Below are positions 1 through 13,694 of a stretch of 64,000 bases of DNA, piece after piece. The stretch spans positions 90,007,169 to 90,071,168 of the forward strand of contig CM041292.1 in the NCBI GenBank assembly GCA_023052935.1, written 5' to 3'. A model generated the notes under the pieces. That model searched no databases, had not been told where the DNA came from, and saw only the letters and a list, made by a program, of their open reading frames with translations. A program made the position numbers and the translations under genes. Numbering within the stretch: position 1 is the stretch's first letter; each line of letters opens with the position of its first letter. Source of the DNA: Piezodorus guildinii (Eukaryota > Arthropoda > Insecta > Hemiptera > Pentatomidae).

Positions 1-262
1 TTTAAAGTTAATTGTAATAAACTGTTTTTGGAAGATTTAGAAACCTACAAATTATTTATTATCATTTTTCATTCTTCCAATAAACCTATTTTTATTATTA
101 ATCAATTTACTGAATTAGAGGGAATAAAATATGTAAATAAAATACAAAAATCAGACTTTATTGATAAATGTAAACAAATAAATTACCACTTGACAACAAA
201 AGAGGGAAAGGTTAATTGATTTAATAACACAGATTGCAATTTATACAAAATTATGTCATTTC

Positions 263-1700
263 CTTTCATCTTGAAAAATTTGTGTCGACAAGTGCTCTGT
301 GAAAAGCTATATCACTTTCACATATAATTTCTGATGGTGAAACAACATCAGGAAAGTAATCTTCTGGTTCTGGTACGTTGTAGATGTCCTGGGTTTCTAT
401 TGAAATGTTGTGGAGGACAGCTACAGCTACAATAATATTTAGGGCTTTTTTTGGATCCATTCGAATTCCATTGGCAAGGCAAGGAAATCTTCTTTCCATA
501 AAACTGAACACTCTCTCAATGATTGTTTGATTTTTGTGTGACAATTGATTTTTCTTCAGCAGCATTTGTTGGGTTTAAAATTGGTGTCAGTAAATATGTT
601 TTGCAGCCATAACTACTATCTCCTAGAAGCCAAAAATCTCCAAATTCTCTTGACTCAAATCTCACTCGTAATGCACTTTAATTGAAAATCCAACTGTCAT
701 GCACAGAGTCAGGATTTTCAAGTTCCCATCGCACACTACTTGTATATTTAATGAAAACCACCCTTTTCTATTTCAAAATAGTTTTGTATTAGCTCCACTT
801 AGAGACTGGATTTTAATATGAGTGCAGTCAAACGCACCAATTACTCAAAGAAAACATTTTATCCTGTAGAAATCTGACACTGTTTTGTTTTTATCAACTT
901 CTGTTACGGACATTTTAATTAAATCGCTTGACTTCCTGGCTATTAATGCTGTTATGCGTGGAATAATTCTATAAACTGTAGATTTATCAATATTAATGAT
1001 GTCGCTAAGAACCTGCTGGTAACTACTAGTAGCATAATACCTCTTGAGGTTAAGTAGAATATGATGCAAAATCATTAATATTAAAAATGTCAATCATATT
1101 TAGCACTGTTTCTTTTTGAAATCTATACCTTCTTATGAATTCCACATCATCCTAAATTTCAAAGGGATTCCTCCTCACTTTGTAAAGCTTGTTCCTAGAA
1201 AGTATATATATATCAGTTGCATTATATCTTCATCTGATGTTGAATATTTATCTGAAGAGATTGTGATCATTTTTCCTCGGTGTATTGGGATAAATGTAAC
1301 GAAAATATTCAGAAAAAAACAAACTAAAACTGACACAAACAATATTTCAAAGAGTAACTGGTTTGAAGGTGTTATGGATGTTCCTTTTTGTAGGATATGA
1401 TTCAAAATCATTAATATTAAAATTGTCAATCATATTTAGCACTGTTTCTTTTCGAAATCTGTACCTTCTTATGAATTCCACATCATCGTAAATTTCAAAT
1501 GGATTCCTCCTTACTTTGTACAGCTTGTTCCTAGAAAGTATATTTACCAATTGTATTATATCTTTATCTGATGTTGAGTATTCATCTGAAGAGATTGTGT
1601 TAATTTTTCTTCGGTGTATTAGGATAAATATCACGAAAATATTCAGAAAAAAACAAACTGAAACTGACACAAACCAAGTTTGAAAGCTAAAGTAACAGTA
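263..1700 (-). pseudogene. PIF/Harbinger (HARBI1-like) transposase relic
   Basis: Reading the minus strand, blocks typical of the DDE_Tnp_4 transposase of PIF/Harbinger elements appear in order, but in different frames. The N-terminal block NPFEIYDDVEFIRRYRF is near 1510-1440. A helix-turn-helix-like block with DIINIDKSTVYRI is near 1010-950. The first catalytic-type Asp is in VIGAFDCTHIKIQS near 845-800. A KGWFSLNIQVVCDG block follows, then a LLGDS-type block near 635-615 that is readable only after a frame change. The C-terminal open stretch 565-266 contains ERVFSFMERRFPCLA and ends in a stop. At least three frame changes and several stops separate these blocks, so the gene cannot encode transposase. 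Family assignment rests on the order and spacing of these blocks. No terminal inverted repeats were identified. Confidence 0.85.
1065..1697. repeat. Tandem duplication of ~335 bp inside the Harbinger relic
   Basis: Copy A (about 1065-1362) and copy B (about 1401-1697) align over about 300 bp at an offset of about 335 bp. Both begin at an ATTAATATTAAAA segment followed by TCAATCATATTTAGCACTG, and both end near AACTGACACAAAC. The copies differ at scattered positions. The duplicated unit covers the N-terminal coding block of the transposase, so the minus strand carries that block twice. Divergence between copies suggests the duplication is old. Confidence 0.85.
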
Positions 1701-1730
1701 GAAAGGTAACATTGACATCGGATAATCGAG

Positions 1731-1815
1731 GTAGGAAGGTTGTTGTTGTTGTTGTTGTTGATTAGGGCTTAATGGCACAAAACCCTAAGGTCATCAGTGC
1801 CCTGGGTAGGAAGGT
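1731..1815 (-). mobile_element. Short retroposon 3' tail with (GTT)n and target duplication
   Basis: A (GTT)n run at 1740-1760 is followed by a short segment that includes GGTCATCAGTGCC and ends at 1805. The unit is bracketed by identical GTAGGAAGG sequences (1731-1739 and 1806-1814), extendable to about 11 bp. Read on the minus strand this is a LINE or SINE 3' end with an (AAC)n tail, severely 5'-truncated. It sits in the 5' part of the Harbinger relic. The clade of the source element is unknown. Confidence 0.75.
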
Positions 1816-2047
1816 GAATTAACTTAACACCATCACTTAACATAGAGTTAGGGCTAATTATGATTGGTGCATTGGAATTTCTGCTAACCCGTGATTTACT
1901 TATCCAGATTAGTAAAGTTAAAGTTAAACACGGTCAGTGCAACCGGGCCTAAGACGCCCAAAACGCCTGCAGTATAAACGCGCCCTTACACCTCTTATAC
2001 CCACCCACCTTCCTGTCTTCTGATCTTCACTTACATTCTTTTATTTG

Positions 2048-2054
2048 TAAATAT

Positions 2055-2139
<85 letters not shown>

Positions 2140-2140
2140 C
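2048..2140. repeat. (TA)n microsatellite
   Basis: About 90 bp of almost pure TA with one AATA break near 2114. The flanks show no recognised element. Confidence 0.95.
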
Positions 2141-2504
2141 TCGCATAAGGTATTACATTTACATTTTATGCACTTCTTTTAAAACTTTTGTTATATATTA
2201 ATTATTAAATTAAATATAAGATATAATTATTAAAATATTCTATTTTGGTCCTTCTTAATCTATTTACGTCCACAAAAATAATAAATAATAAAATGAAATC
2301 CATTAGTATTGATTTCTGCTCATTCGTTTTCTTCTGTCAAACACAAAAGGGATGGAACAATATTAGTGCATACATATTTAATCGCTGATGTCATTGTTCT
2401 TGTGTGTGACGATTAAGAAAAACTGAAGCCATCTCTGATTGATTGGAATAAAGAACGTTTGAGAAAAATAATGGATATTAACTCCACTAACGGAAATTTT
2501 TGAC

Positions 2505-2795
2505 TAGGGATCAACTGTAGCAGAGTGGCTGGCATAGCAGCCTCCTAAGCCAAAGGTCACGGATTCAATCCCGCATGTGGTTCTACGATTTTTTAATGGG
2601 TGTAAAAAATCCTTAGTTATGTCGCCCTTCGGAGAGAACGTTAAAAGGTGGTCCCAAGCCTGTGCGATGTCAGGTACTCGTTAAAGGTACTCGTTTTATC
2701 CTAATAAAACCTGGATAGGCAAAATTTAGGACTCCCATTGTAGCATTAGCCACAGTAGCATAAAGTGACGTTAAAGAAATAAACAAACAGTAAAG
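2505..2795 (+). mobile_element. tRNA-derived SINE, family 1, copy a (most complete)
   Basis: The head carries a tRNA-like A box (TAGCAGAGTGGCTGGCATAG, 2519-2538) and a B-box-like GGATTCAATCC near 2562. The body includes an AATGGGTGTAAAAAATCC block, a CCTTCGGAG block and GGTGGTCCCAAGCCTG, and ends with CATAAAGTGACGTTAAAG and an A-rich tail. The same body recurs on both strands at 32.5, 38.1, 41.4, 44.8, 52.4 and 55.1 kb, which is the main evidence for a SINE family. The tRNA-like head indicates RNA polymerase III transcription. It is not a functional tRNA gene. Confidence 0.8.
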
Positions 2796-3009
2796 TTCTG
2801 TCAATCTTAAGGAAAGAAGAAAATGTAAACCTCTTTTGTAAAGGAGAGCTTGAGATTGTTGATGACTTTACAAATCTAAGAGAAGTAGTAAGCAACACTG
2901 CCACATAAAAAAAAAGTTCAGCGGAATTGGAAAATAATCTACTTTAATCGTACAAAAATATATGTAATGAGTAATAAATACTATTTGGTTTAGTAATAAT
3001 ACATTGTCG

Positions 3010-3265
3010 CAATAGTGCTGTAGACCGTAAGTCGCAAGACCTTCGGCGGAATGAGTTTCAAGACTAAGGGGCGCTTCGTACCTTCACCGGGTGCCGAGGA
3101 CGCCCTATGTAAACCTGGGAGGTGCGTTTGCAGCCAGAAATCTGAATTGGAGAAGAAGAGAGCTGGTACAGGACCAAGCACATTGGATCAGACTCCACAG
3201 AAAGGACCTTCACACTGCACCAGAAGGTAATACGAGGAGCGGACTAAGAAGAAGAAGAAGAATAC
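3010..3265 (+). pseudogene. Possible LINE ORF2 C-terminal relic with (GAA)n tail
   Basis: This segment is markedly more GC-rich than its flanks. Read on the plus strand it contains NWRRRELVQDQAHWIRLHRK, which resembles the extreme C-terminus of some non-LTR retrotransposon ORF2 proteins (a basic tail with Asp-x-x-x-Trp spacing). It then runs into a (GAA)n stretch at about 3248-3262 that could be a 3' tail. No reverse transcriptase core is present. The minus-strand open frame here has no recognisable motifs. The identity is tentative. Confidence 0.35.
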
Positions 3266-4471
3266 TTTAGCAAGTTTAAATTATTTTCAAAAATGTTACT
3301 ATTATTTATATAAAGTACTGTTGGATTTCACAAACAGTTTGTGCTCTTGTAGTTCGTTTAGAGATTTGGTGGAACGGAGGGCGAAGTCACAGAAACAGCG
3401 TGAAGTTGCCATCGCTGCGTCAAGAATACGAGATGGAGTAGAAAGTACGTGCATAGTATCGGGACAATAGGATTGCTGCAAGTCCCGCCATGACGAGGTG
3501 CAGCAAGCAGCGTTCCCACGTAGCCAAGGCAGATCCCCAAAGCATTGTACTTTCTCAGCCTTTATTATTCATTCAAGAATAAATGATTCTTCATCCTCGC
3601 GGTATAGAAATGAATATGATTTTTACTTACTTCTGTCTAATGATAAGCTGCTGAATATAAAACGTTTTTAAATATTTCAAAAATTGAATAACGTTAGTCA
3701 TCGTTATGGTTACTTAAAGGAAGTTCCCGATCTTTGTAGCAGTTTCTACTAGTGAAGAGAGCCTTTATTTTATTGCTTCAACTACTACAGAAAGTATAAA
3801 CCGACTTCAGATTTATAAAAAGGCAAAACGGGCATTTGCCGAGGGCTTTAATAAAAACTAAAAATGCTCCTTACTTTATCACAATAAATTATATAGAAGA
3901 GATTTTATATCCCATTCATTATAAATCTAGCCCGATACGGAATAAAATTATCTCCTACCCTGTCATCCCTACTTGTTCTTAATAATGTTCTATATTTTTT
4001 TACATTTATAGGTGCCCCACGATCCTTAGAACTGTACATTAATATCTATCATCTAGTTTTAAAATGGTGGCCAAGAAAATATATACGCTCATTACTTTGA
4101 TATTAAGAAAAAAAAAAACCCTTTATTTTTTCAATGTTTCCACATCTGGAGCCTGAGTATTAAATAAGACACTTTGAGCAACTGTTGAACTTTTTTTTTT
4201 AAAAGAACGTTGCACCAAAACGGTTCATCTTTCTTGAGACTTCAATCATCTACTTAACGCCTTTTATTATTTATATGTAAAGTAAAAATCTCGATCAAAA
4301 TTTGGTAGAAATGGTTATGACGAAAAGAAACAATTTCTGGGTAATTTATTTAATTGTACGTATAGCTCAACATTTATTTAAACATAGGATCCCACTGCCG
4401 CACAGTTGTGTGTTTGGCGCAAAAACTTTCCATTTCCCTGTATCTTAGTATATTCTTATCTGTTAATTAAT
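3266..4471. other. No gene recognised
   Basis: AT-rich sequence with one moderately GC-rich patch (about 3358-3545). That patch is open on the minus strand for 60 codons but has no motif I recognise. It could be part of an unidentified repeat. Confidence 0.6.
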
Positions 4472-6915
4472 TTTAACTTTCACTTACCTATATATGATAT
4501 ATATATAGTAAGGGAAAGTATTGCGATAGTGAAAATTTTCGAATTCCAGTTTTCACCGGAAATACACGTTTTAGGGTTCCCTGAGTCCAAATAACCAAGT
4601 CCTGCAAAAAGGTCCTGTGTGTCCGTGTGTGGTAAGTCTAGCGCAAAAACGGTATGTCGTACGAAACTGAAATTTCATATTTAAGGCTACTATAAGCCCG
4701 AGATGTTACAGCAACTTTTTCACTAAAATCGGCTGACCGGAAGTCCTACTTTATCCCATGAATTTAGCATCTTTTTTACGATTTCCTCAAAAACAATTTT
4801 GATTATACTCTCTATATCGATGTAAAATTTGATGGGCTTTAATATCATGTAGGTTTCATTCTGATTGAAATAGTCTGATCGGGCTTAAATGCAGATACTT
4901 TAAAGTACCTTTGATTTTGTATATTATATAAAAATAACCCTATTATCTTATTACCATTTATAAAAAACAGGTAAATATATAAGTTGAACGAAGTCGATAT
5001 CCAAATAAAGGAGAAAACTAATTATATGTTTTTAATGCAATTGTTTTATCGTTTGGCCATGGATGGCGCTGTCATCGCCGGACGTTACAGTGGGTTTATC
5101 CTGATTGAAATAATCTGACAGGGCTTAAATGGCGATATTTCAAATTTCTTCCTCTAAAGTACCTTTAGTTTAGTAGTTTTTATGAAATTCACCATATCAT
5201 CTGATTATTAAATCTAAAAAACAGGTAAATATATAAGTTGATCAAATTCGATAACCAACTAAAGGAGATAACTGCAAAAATATTTTTTTAATGCAATTTT
5301 TTTAACTTATGTACAGTAATATACATGTATAATATACCGTTGGAATGCTAAAGATTTAAGAAAAAAATATTATCGTATACATACTATTGTAAAATTTAAC
5401 GGAGAGTAATGAAAAGCTGATAAAACAAACTGGTTGTCGTAGATAATAATATATTGGTTATTTAATAAAAACACTTTTAAAATCTAATGTTAATAATTCT
5501 TTGATAATTTATTTTCGATTCTAAATTTTTTTTTATAATTCTCAAATTGATATTAATAACGAAGGTAAATGGAAGTCATGTGTTTCGCGTACCAGATTTT
5601 TATTTGTGGTTCAGGGGTTTGACGGCTATCTATAAAATAAATTCTTAAGTCGTCCGGAATAATAAATCTTATTTTATAATTCCTCAAAGCCCACGTTTAA
5701 GAATCTGAAGAACCTAAAATATCAGTGTCAACTACTCTCAAGTTGGATTTTTCTCAACTAAATGAAAACTAACCAACGAAAATACGCCTTGACGGAAGTC
5801 CATCATTTCTTAAATATATCCTATAATTATAGAACTTAAATTAAGTATCTCAGCACACCAATTCAAAAACCTTTAACTAATACTATACTTTGTTTTCGAC
5901 TATAATATAGGCCCCTTTTGAATTAATTAAATATTTTCTGTTGGGATAGTTAATTTAGCTATCTCAATTATTGGTCCGTTTAGATAGATTGATGGATCCT
6001 GCCTTTAACTGTCTGCAGTAATTGAATAATGGATAAAGATTATTCTTTAACTATACTAGTGGATAATCTGATGATTGGTGCGCTCCATCTATGTCAACTT
6101 AATAAGGATTACAACGTTTGCTAGGGTTTATTATTATAATAAGATGAGGAACCTTGGAAAATAGTCACGGATAGGATCATCACCGTGAAATTGTAAAATT
6201 AACCGATGCAACAATTCTTTGCACAAGGGTTCACTATTTTCCCTTGTTGCAAGAGGGATGTGATTACTGTGTTGTAAAACGACATAAGTTTATTAATGTT
6301 TGGAAATGGGTCTTATTAGAAGTGATGATTTCCATTTCTAAACATATTTCAACTCTTTAATTTTTTTTTTTTTTTTATAAAGCAATATTTTTCGACACTA
6401 TGACATAAATGAGAAAACAGCAATAAAAATCTGGTGCTGCAAAACACGACTTTCACTTACCTCCGTTTTTAAAATCGATTAAAGAATTTTCAAATACAGT
6501 TAGAGAGAAAAAATAAGTGAAACTATTAAAGAATTAATTAAATTGAATTTATATAGATTTATTATAGAAACATGTGTTTTATTAAAAAATGATTGATTAT
6601 ATTATTATCTAAAATAATCAGTTAGCTTTATCGGATTTTAATCACTCTAAATTTTAAAAGCTTGTGTAATGATACTTTTTATAAAATTTTTAGCTTTCTA
6701 GCAGTATATTATACATGTATATTACTGTTCTTATGTTCAAAAAAAACAAAAACATTACTTTTAAAAAAATATGTTTTCAGTGTTCTCCGGTTTCATAGGA
6801 CTTTTAGTTTACGCGCTGGAGTTACCACACACGGACACACAATAGACAGTTTTGCGGGAGTTGGTTATTTGGTTATTACTATATATTTAATATATAGGTA
6901 AGTGAAAGTAAAAAT
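4472..6915 (+). mobile_element. Family X inverted-repeat element, copy 1 (both ends present)
   Basis: The left end reads ACTTTCACTTACCTATATAT at 4478-4497. The right end (about 6890-6911) is its exact reverse complement. The arms are long and imperfect. Left-arm text (CGTTTTAGGG, GGTAAGTCTAGCGCAAAAAC, GAAATTTCATATTTAAG, CAGGTAAATATATAAGTTGA, TAATGCAATT) reappears in reverse complement in the right arm and in other copies. An internal tandem duplication of about 240 bp (4860-5050 versus 5100-5305) lies in the left arm. The interior (about 5350-6400) has no long open frame. It behaves like a non-autonomous foldback or MITE-like DNA element. No transposase was found and the superfamily is unassigned. 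Confidence 0.6.
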
Positions 6916-7197
6916 GCCTACGCTTTTGTTCGAATCGTTCGAACTCAATTTATAAAAATAAAAAAAAAATAAAATCTGATGCACTCTGTCGAAATCAGTG
7001 TTAAACTTTTTAAATAAGATTAAAGTTAAAAAGCAAAAACAATGTATTTCGATTGAATGATTTATGTTATATTAGAGAAGAAATCAATGCTCACTTAAAT
7101 GGTCTTTGTCTCTCTCTATGAATATGAGAACAATAATTCTCAAAACGTAGCCTAAACACAATTGCTTATTTTTTTACTGAACCTCAAGACCCATTGA

Positions 7198-8296
<1,099 letters not shown>

Positions 8297-8429
8297 TCAA
8301 TGGGTCTTGAGGTTCAGTAAAAAAATAAGCAATTGTGTTTAGGCTACGTTTTGAGAATTATTGTTCTCATATTCATAGAGAGAGACAAAGACCATTTAAG
8401 TGAGCATTGATTTCTTCTCTAATATAACA

Positions 8430-9335
8430 GAATTATTATTTCTAATAACACAATACAATGTGTGTGTATACAGTTATATATATGTATACACACACACACA
8501 CACATATATAATGGAAAATAAAATAAAAGGATAAGTAAATAAGATACCACAGAACTACATGCAGGAATTTATAAAACAATCCAATTGAAGCGGATTGGGA
8601 AGAGGCTGGTTGGCTAAGGTTAAGGTCAAGGAGGAAAAACGATTTGCAAGATCTTTAAAGTCAACAGGAAAAGAGGCTTCTGGGTGTTTTTATATCTTCT
8701 AATGAATGCCATAAGCATTGATGATGAACACCAGTTTTAAACTATCAATTTTATAGAGATACCAATCATTAAATAAATAATCTATATAACTAATACTAGT
8801 CATAATAACTAATTAGGAATGATTTATTCAGTGCATTTTGGTTTATTATTTTCAATAATGAACCTTTATAATCGACAAAAAAAAAAAAAAAAAAATTACC
8901 TCCCTCCCCCTGAAAATTTGAGGGCTTATGTTTCGAGATGCATAATAATCTGAATAACGAATAAAAAAAATCCGTTTTTCTGCCGTCCGCGGCATTTCTC
9001 CAAAACTACAGGACCAATTTTTTTGGAATTCGCCACAAAAATACTAGTCCATGCAACGACGATCTCAACACCTAGACGTTGATATCAGCTTGTTATTTTT
9101 AAAATAGCCGTCGATTAAACGTGATTTAATTCAATAACTCAGTTATTTTTGAAGATAGCGAAAAAATTTATCAGTTTTTTTTTAAACTAAAAAACCGTGA
9201 ATAATTATATAAAATCGAAATTTTACACGTAAATACGCTCAGAACTCAGTTATTTACGACATAGAGAAAAGTGTGTATAAAGTTTTAGAATCAGTAAAGC
9301 GCGATAAACAAAAAAAAAAAAAAGATTACAGGGAA
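8430..9335. other. No gene; simple repeats
   Basis: Contains mixed (TG)n/(TA)n/(CA)n at about 8459-8512 and an A tract at 8878-8896 followed by a C-rich patch. Bases 8960-9330 are low-complexity repetitive sequence with no coding motif. Confidence 0.6.
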
Positions 9336-9339
9336 AATG

Positions 9340-10312
9340 AGTTAAATTAAGCTAGAGAAAAAATCATTAGTGTTTTTTAACCAAAAAACCGCAAATAATT
9401 ATTAAAAAAGAGAGAAAAGAACAGAAAAAAATCTGGTGCAGGCAACACACGACTGAAAAGAATTTTCAAATACAGTTAGAGATAAAAATACGTTAAATTA
9501 TTAAGGTATTAATCAAATTGAATTTATATAGAAACATGTGTTTTATTAAAAAATCAATTATATTATTATCTTAAATAATCAGTAAGTTTTATCTTCTTTT
9601 CATCACTCTCCAATAACTTTTAAAAGCTTGTGTATGAGATGATAATTTTTCTAAAATCTTTAGCTTTCCAACGGTATATCATACATGTATATTACTGCTC
9701 TTATGTTCAAAAACGAAAAATTGCATTAAAAAAATATTTTTCTGTTTTCTCCTTTAGTTGGGTATCGAATTTATTCAATTTATATATTTACCTGTTTTTC
9801 ATCAGCGTTAACAAGATAATTTAGTTATTATTATTAAATCTATAAAATTAAAGGTACTTTAGAGGAAGAAAATTTAAAATATCGGCATTTAAGCCCTGTC
9901 AGACCATTTTTATCCAAATAAAACCTACATGATATTAAAGCCCATTAAATTTTACATCGATATAGCGAGTTTAATCAAAATCGTCGGAACCGTTTTCGAG
10001 AAAATCGAAAAAAGGTGCAAAATGCATGGCATAAAGTGCCTCTTCTGGTAGGCTCATTTTGATGAAAAAAGTTTTGTCACGTCTCGGGCGTATAGTTGTC
10101 TTAAATATGAAATTTCAGTTTCATAGGACTTACCGTTTCCGCCCGGGAGTTACCACACACACACACACACACACACACAGACCTTTTTGCGGGACTTGGT
10201 TATTTGGACTCAGGGGACCCTAAAACGTGTATTTCCGTTGAAAACTGGAATTCGAAAATTTTCACGATCGCAATACTTCCCCTTACTATATATAGTAAGT
10301 GAAAGTAAAAAA
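9340..10312 (-). mobile_element. Family X element, copy 2 (one arm)
   Basis: In reverse complement this matches the left arm of copy 1. The end reads TAGTAAGTGAAAGTAAAA at about 10292-10309. Moving inward it carries the CGATCGCAATACTT, AAAACGTGTATTTCC, (CA)n at 10154-10179, GAAATTTCAGTTTCATAGG, TTTACCTGTTTTT and TAATGCAATTTTT-type blocks. Bases 9430-9620 match 6425-6665 beside the right arm of copy 1, in the same order. No coding frame was recognised. Confidence 0.6.
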
Positions 10313-10785
10313 TTGTAATTTCATCCATAAATATGATTCGGCCAAAATAAAAATAAAACCTCGAAACTACAGATAACCCAATTAAATCAATATAAATGCC
10401 AATCTACAAAGGTTAATCTTTGACATGAATCCTTCCCTCAAATTTCTATCAGTTAACTGAGGTATGTATAATGGATTACACACATTTTGATCCGTAATTT
10501 TATTAGAGATGAAGTGGGCACTAATTATTAATGAATTAATGGAAGACAATCAGGCAGTGGTTGAAATTCCAACGCTTTCCTTCTCTGACATTTAAAAATT
10601 AAAAAATAGACCCTCCAGAAATAAAAACAGGATTACGTTTTTAAAATACAAATAAATGATTTGGAAATGTAATGCAAATACATAAACATAAAAGTAGTTC
10701 CATTGGTTGGCAATGGGTTTTTTTTTAGTGTCTGGAAATGTGACATTTCGTCATCTATCAATGGTAAAAAATAAAATGTATACAA

Positions 10786-10820
<35 letters not shown>

Positions 10821-11740
10821 ATATATTATATATATAAATATATTCATTGTTTAATAGAAAGGTAAAGGTCTGTTATGGCAACACCTTAATTTTCCTGTAT
10901 GGCGTTCATAAATATACAATATGTCAATACAATTTATTAAGTATGTCCATAAAACATCAGTGCATTCCCAAAACTGTAATTAGGTATATAACAATTTATA
11001 CAAAATAAGACAATACTGTATTGCTAGTTGTAGTGACTAATTCACCGTTCCGATAAGCTCTATAATGACGCCTATAATCTATTTTATCTAAATTACTTCA
11101 TGCTATGAATGCTTGTTAAGTAAACGGTAGATATACTCGTCTGAAAATGTACAATAGTTAAGATCAATGAAAACAGCATTTTTGCAAAGGTGATAAAGAA
11201 AATGAATGCTCTGATAGTAAGAACCAGATTCTGGTTATTTCTACGTCTTGAGGTTGTCTGTATTTTTCGCACCTGAATTGTTCGGTCGTCAGTCGATGGA
11301 AAACCCATTCTTTTGAAATGAGCTTTCAAACGTTCATTAATTACATCTTGAACAAACAAGAATCAGAAAATTATTGTTCCGTCTGATACGTATTCTCCTT
11401 TTGTTATAAATCAAACTAAAACAGGACATACTGAAAAATAAAACGGAGCTTGCATAGCTTTGATTTGCTGGTTACAAGCCCAAAGGTTAATGTATTTTTA
11501 TTTAAATGGCAGTACAATAATTAATTAACAATACTTAATAGAAATGGCTCATAACAGCTTATGGATTTTGAAGAAAATATATGAGCTTCATAAACATGAT
11601 TAGAGCCGTTTTAGTGCACTTAATTGCAATTGCAAATAAGTGTAAAATTACCACAAAAACTTTATGTGGCACCTATAAGTAGATTTGGAAATAGTTGAAG
11701 TAACACCTCAAGTCTTACATTCTAAGTCTAACATAATTTA
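10313..11740. other. No gene recognised
   Basis: AT-rich, with (TA)n at about 10784-10850. A minus-strand open frame at 11359-11093 begins MFVQDVINERLKAHFKRMGF. It then becomes hydrophobic and has no recognisable family motif, so I do not call it a gene. Confidence 0.6.
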
Positions 11741-11754
11741 ATTTAATTTTTTAG

Positions 11755-11900
11755 TAAGCCTGTTTAAACAGCACACACAGCAAGCACACACCCACGTACA
11801 GACGAAGATCACAAGACTTTCCCTTACTAAATATGACCTTACTATGTATTATAAACAACATATGAATAACCTCTTTTAGTGAAAGTAAAAAGCAATTCCT
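11755..11900 (-). mobile_element. Family X terminal fragment
   Basis: Carries a CA-rich stretch, ACTTTCCCTTACTA near 11816 and TTAGTGAAAGTAAAAAG at 11876-11892, the last resembling the family X terminus in reverse complement. It is short and diverged. Confidence 0.4.
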
Positions 11901-12374
11901 AGAGGAAGGTGAAGATTCAAAATAGAAAAACACCTATTCGTCACAAAAAATTCACCTTAAGTCTGTTCACGCCATATGTTATAGCCCGAAAAAGTTTTAT
12001 GGTTGTTTAATTGAAAATAAAAACTCCACACTTTTCATGATATTTATCATAAGATCATTTTTGTATTAATCTTTATTTTATATTTGTTTTAAAAAAATAG
12101 TTATTTTAAACATAATTGAAAGTTTTCGCCACGATTGAGAAAAAGGTAGAAGAGAAATACAGTAGAAGACGATCGTACCTCAATTGTTTTATGATTGACT
12201 CAAGGAGAGTCGAGAATCAAGGCAGGGTTTTAGTTGGGAGAGGGCCAAAGTAAATTGAAAACACTTCAGAGAAGATAGACAAATAGTTGCAAACGAAAGT
12301 ATATCTATATGTGAAATATGCCCCTACGTCTATCAGCAAAGTGATAAATGCTGAGATAAAAAAGCCTCCCAAAA

Positions 12375-12759
12375 CACAGTCTCGAACAGCTAGGCAACGC
12401 GCGTTTAAAGCACTGCGCGCTAACCCGCTCAGCTACCCTACCCCTCTGTTCCAATTTTATTTTGCTTGGAGTTCTTTTTTTATCCATTTTTTCGCATCCA
12501 CTACGTACGAATATTTTTCGCATGTTTATATAGATAAGTAGATAATATTTAATGAATAAGTAATTTTTAATACTCATAAAAAATGGTATTTTTCCAGTGG
12601 TGAGACGAATATAATGATGGGGACTAAATGGGAACATGAGTGTTAGGTCTATCTAAATATGTTAAGAGTATCAAAAAAAAAAAAAAAAGAAAGTATTTTA
12701 CTTTACTAAAATTATACACGTATTTACTTATAGCGCGGTCTATAAGGCTGTTTGGCGCC

Positions 12760-12791
<32 letters not shown>

Positions 12792-13690
12792 GTAAATAAT
12801 AATTATTTCCTAGGTTTATCTATAAATTTAATAAATTTATATATAAAATTATTTATAATTATTCCTAAGGTTATGTTCAAGAAGAGCACCTAAAATTTGT
12901 TGCTATTTTTTTTTTTTTTATTAGAGGGTCCTGCACAATACTTTTTTTTATATTTCAACGCAAATGTAATGGCATTTTTTTTATTTTTCACCCCGTGGTG
13001 AAAAAAGAAAAGCCTTTTGTCAGCTCTTTCTTCCAAGTCATACTGTGGAGAGTTGGGATAGAGCAGAAGGAACGAACTCATTAGATATAACTCACTCATT
13101 ATTTATCGAGATACCTATTATTATAAGATTAGATATAATATTATTTTTTATTAACATGACACTATATGCTATACTTATATAAAACGTAACTGCATTGAAT
13201 TTTTGATATTATTAAAATAAAAGAGTAAAACCAGTTACAAATTTAATCTAAAAAGCTAGACTTGCATGAAATTCTCGAGACAAAACAATTTTTTTTTTTA
13301 GTACCTATCATTATATGCGTCTCACCACTGGAACAATTCCATTTTTATGAACATTAAAAATTACTAATTTCTTAAATGTTATCTATCTAAACATGCGAAA
13401 AATATTCGTATGTAGTGGATGCGAAAAAATGGATAAAAAAAGAACTACAAGCAAAACAAAATTGGATACAAATGTTGTGGAATACGAGGGGCGGGGTAGC
13501 TGAGCGGGTTAGCGCGCAGTACTTTATACTCTCGATGCCTTGCAACACAGAGGACCAAATAATTTGAAGCCCTCACGCCCTGGCCCGAGTAACCCCGTAT
13601 AGCCTTCAAACGCGAGGTAGGGGTGAATAAATAAAATGTTAAAAATAATAAATAAAAAAATATTGTGGAACATGGAAAATGTGTTGTTGT
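12375..13690. repeat. Inverted repeat pair, each arm ending in a tRNA-like SINE head
   Basis: Bases 12380-12610 on the minus strand and 13318-13530 on the plus strand are about 210 bp homologues. Shared blocks are CTCACCACTGGAA, AACATGCGAAAAATATTCGT, GTAGTGGATGCGAAAAAATG and AGCTGAGCGGGTTAGCGCGC. The last is a tRNA-like A box. In the plus-strand arm the SINE continues through CCTTGCAACACAGAGG to an AATAAA-rich tail at about 13628-13662. In the minus-strand arm a B-box-like GTTCGAGACTG is at about 12390-12380. The arms face each other across about 700 bp of AT-rich sequence holding A27 at 12762-12788. Confidence 0.7.
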
Positions 13691-13694
13691 TTTT

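Noticed and set aside
28..219. Plus-strand open frame of 63 codons at the left edge
   Set aside because: AT-rich composition, no motif, and no link to the Harbinger relic beyond proximity.
11093..11359. Minus-strand frame starting MFVQDVINERLKAHFKRMGF as a gene
   Set aside because: The first third looks protein-like, but no family is recognisable and the rest is hydrophobic AT-driven sequence. No splice support was found.
12305..12637. Minus-strand open frame of 110 codons, and 13445-13807
   Set aside because: Both run through the inverted repeat and the tRNA-like SINE heads, so they are not genes.
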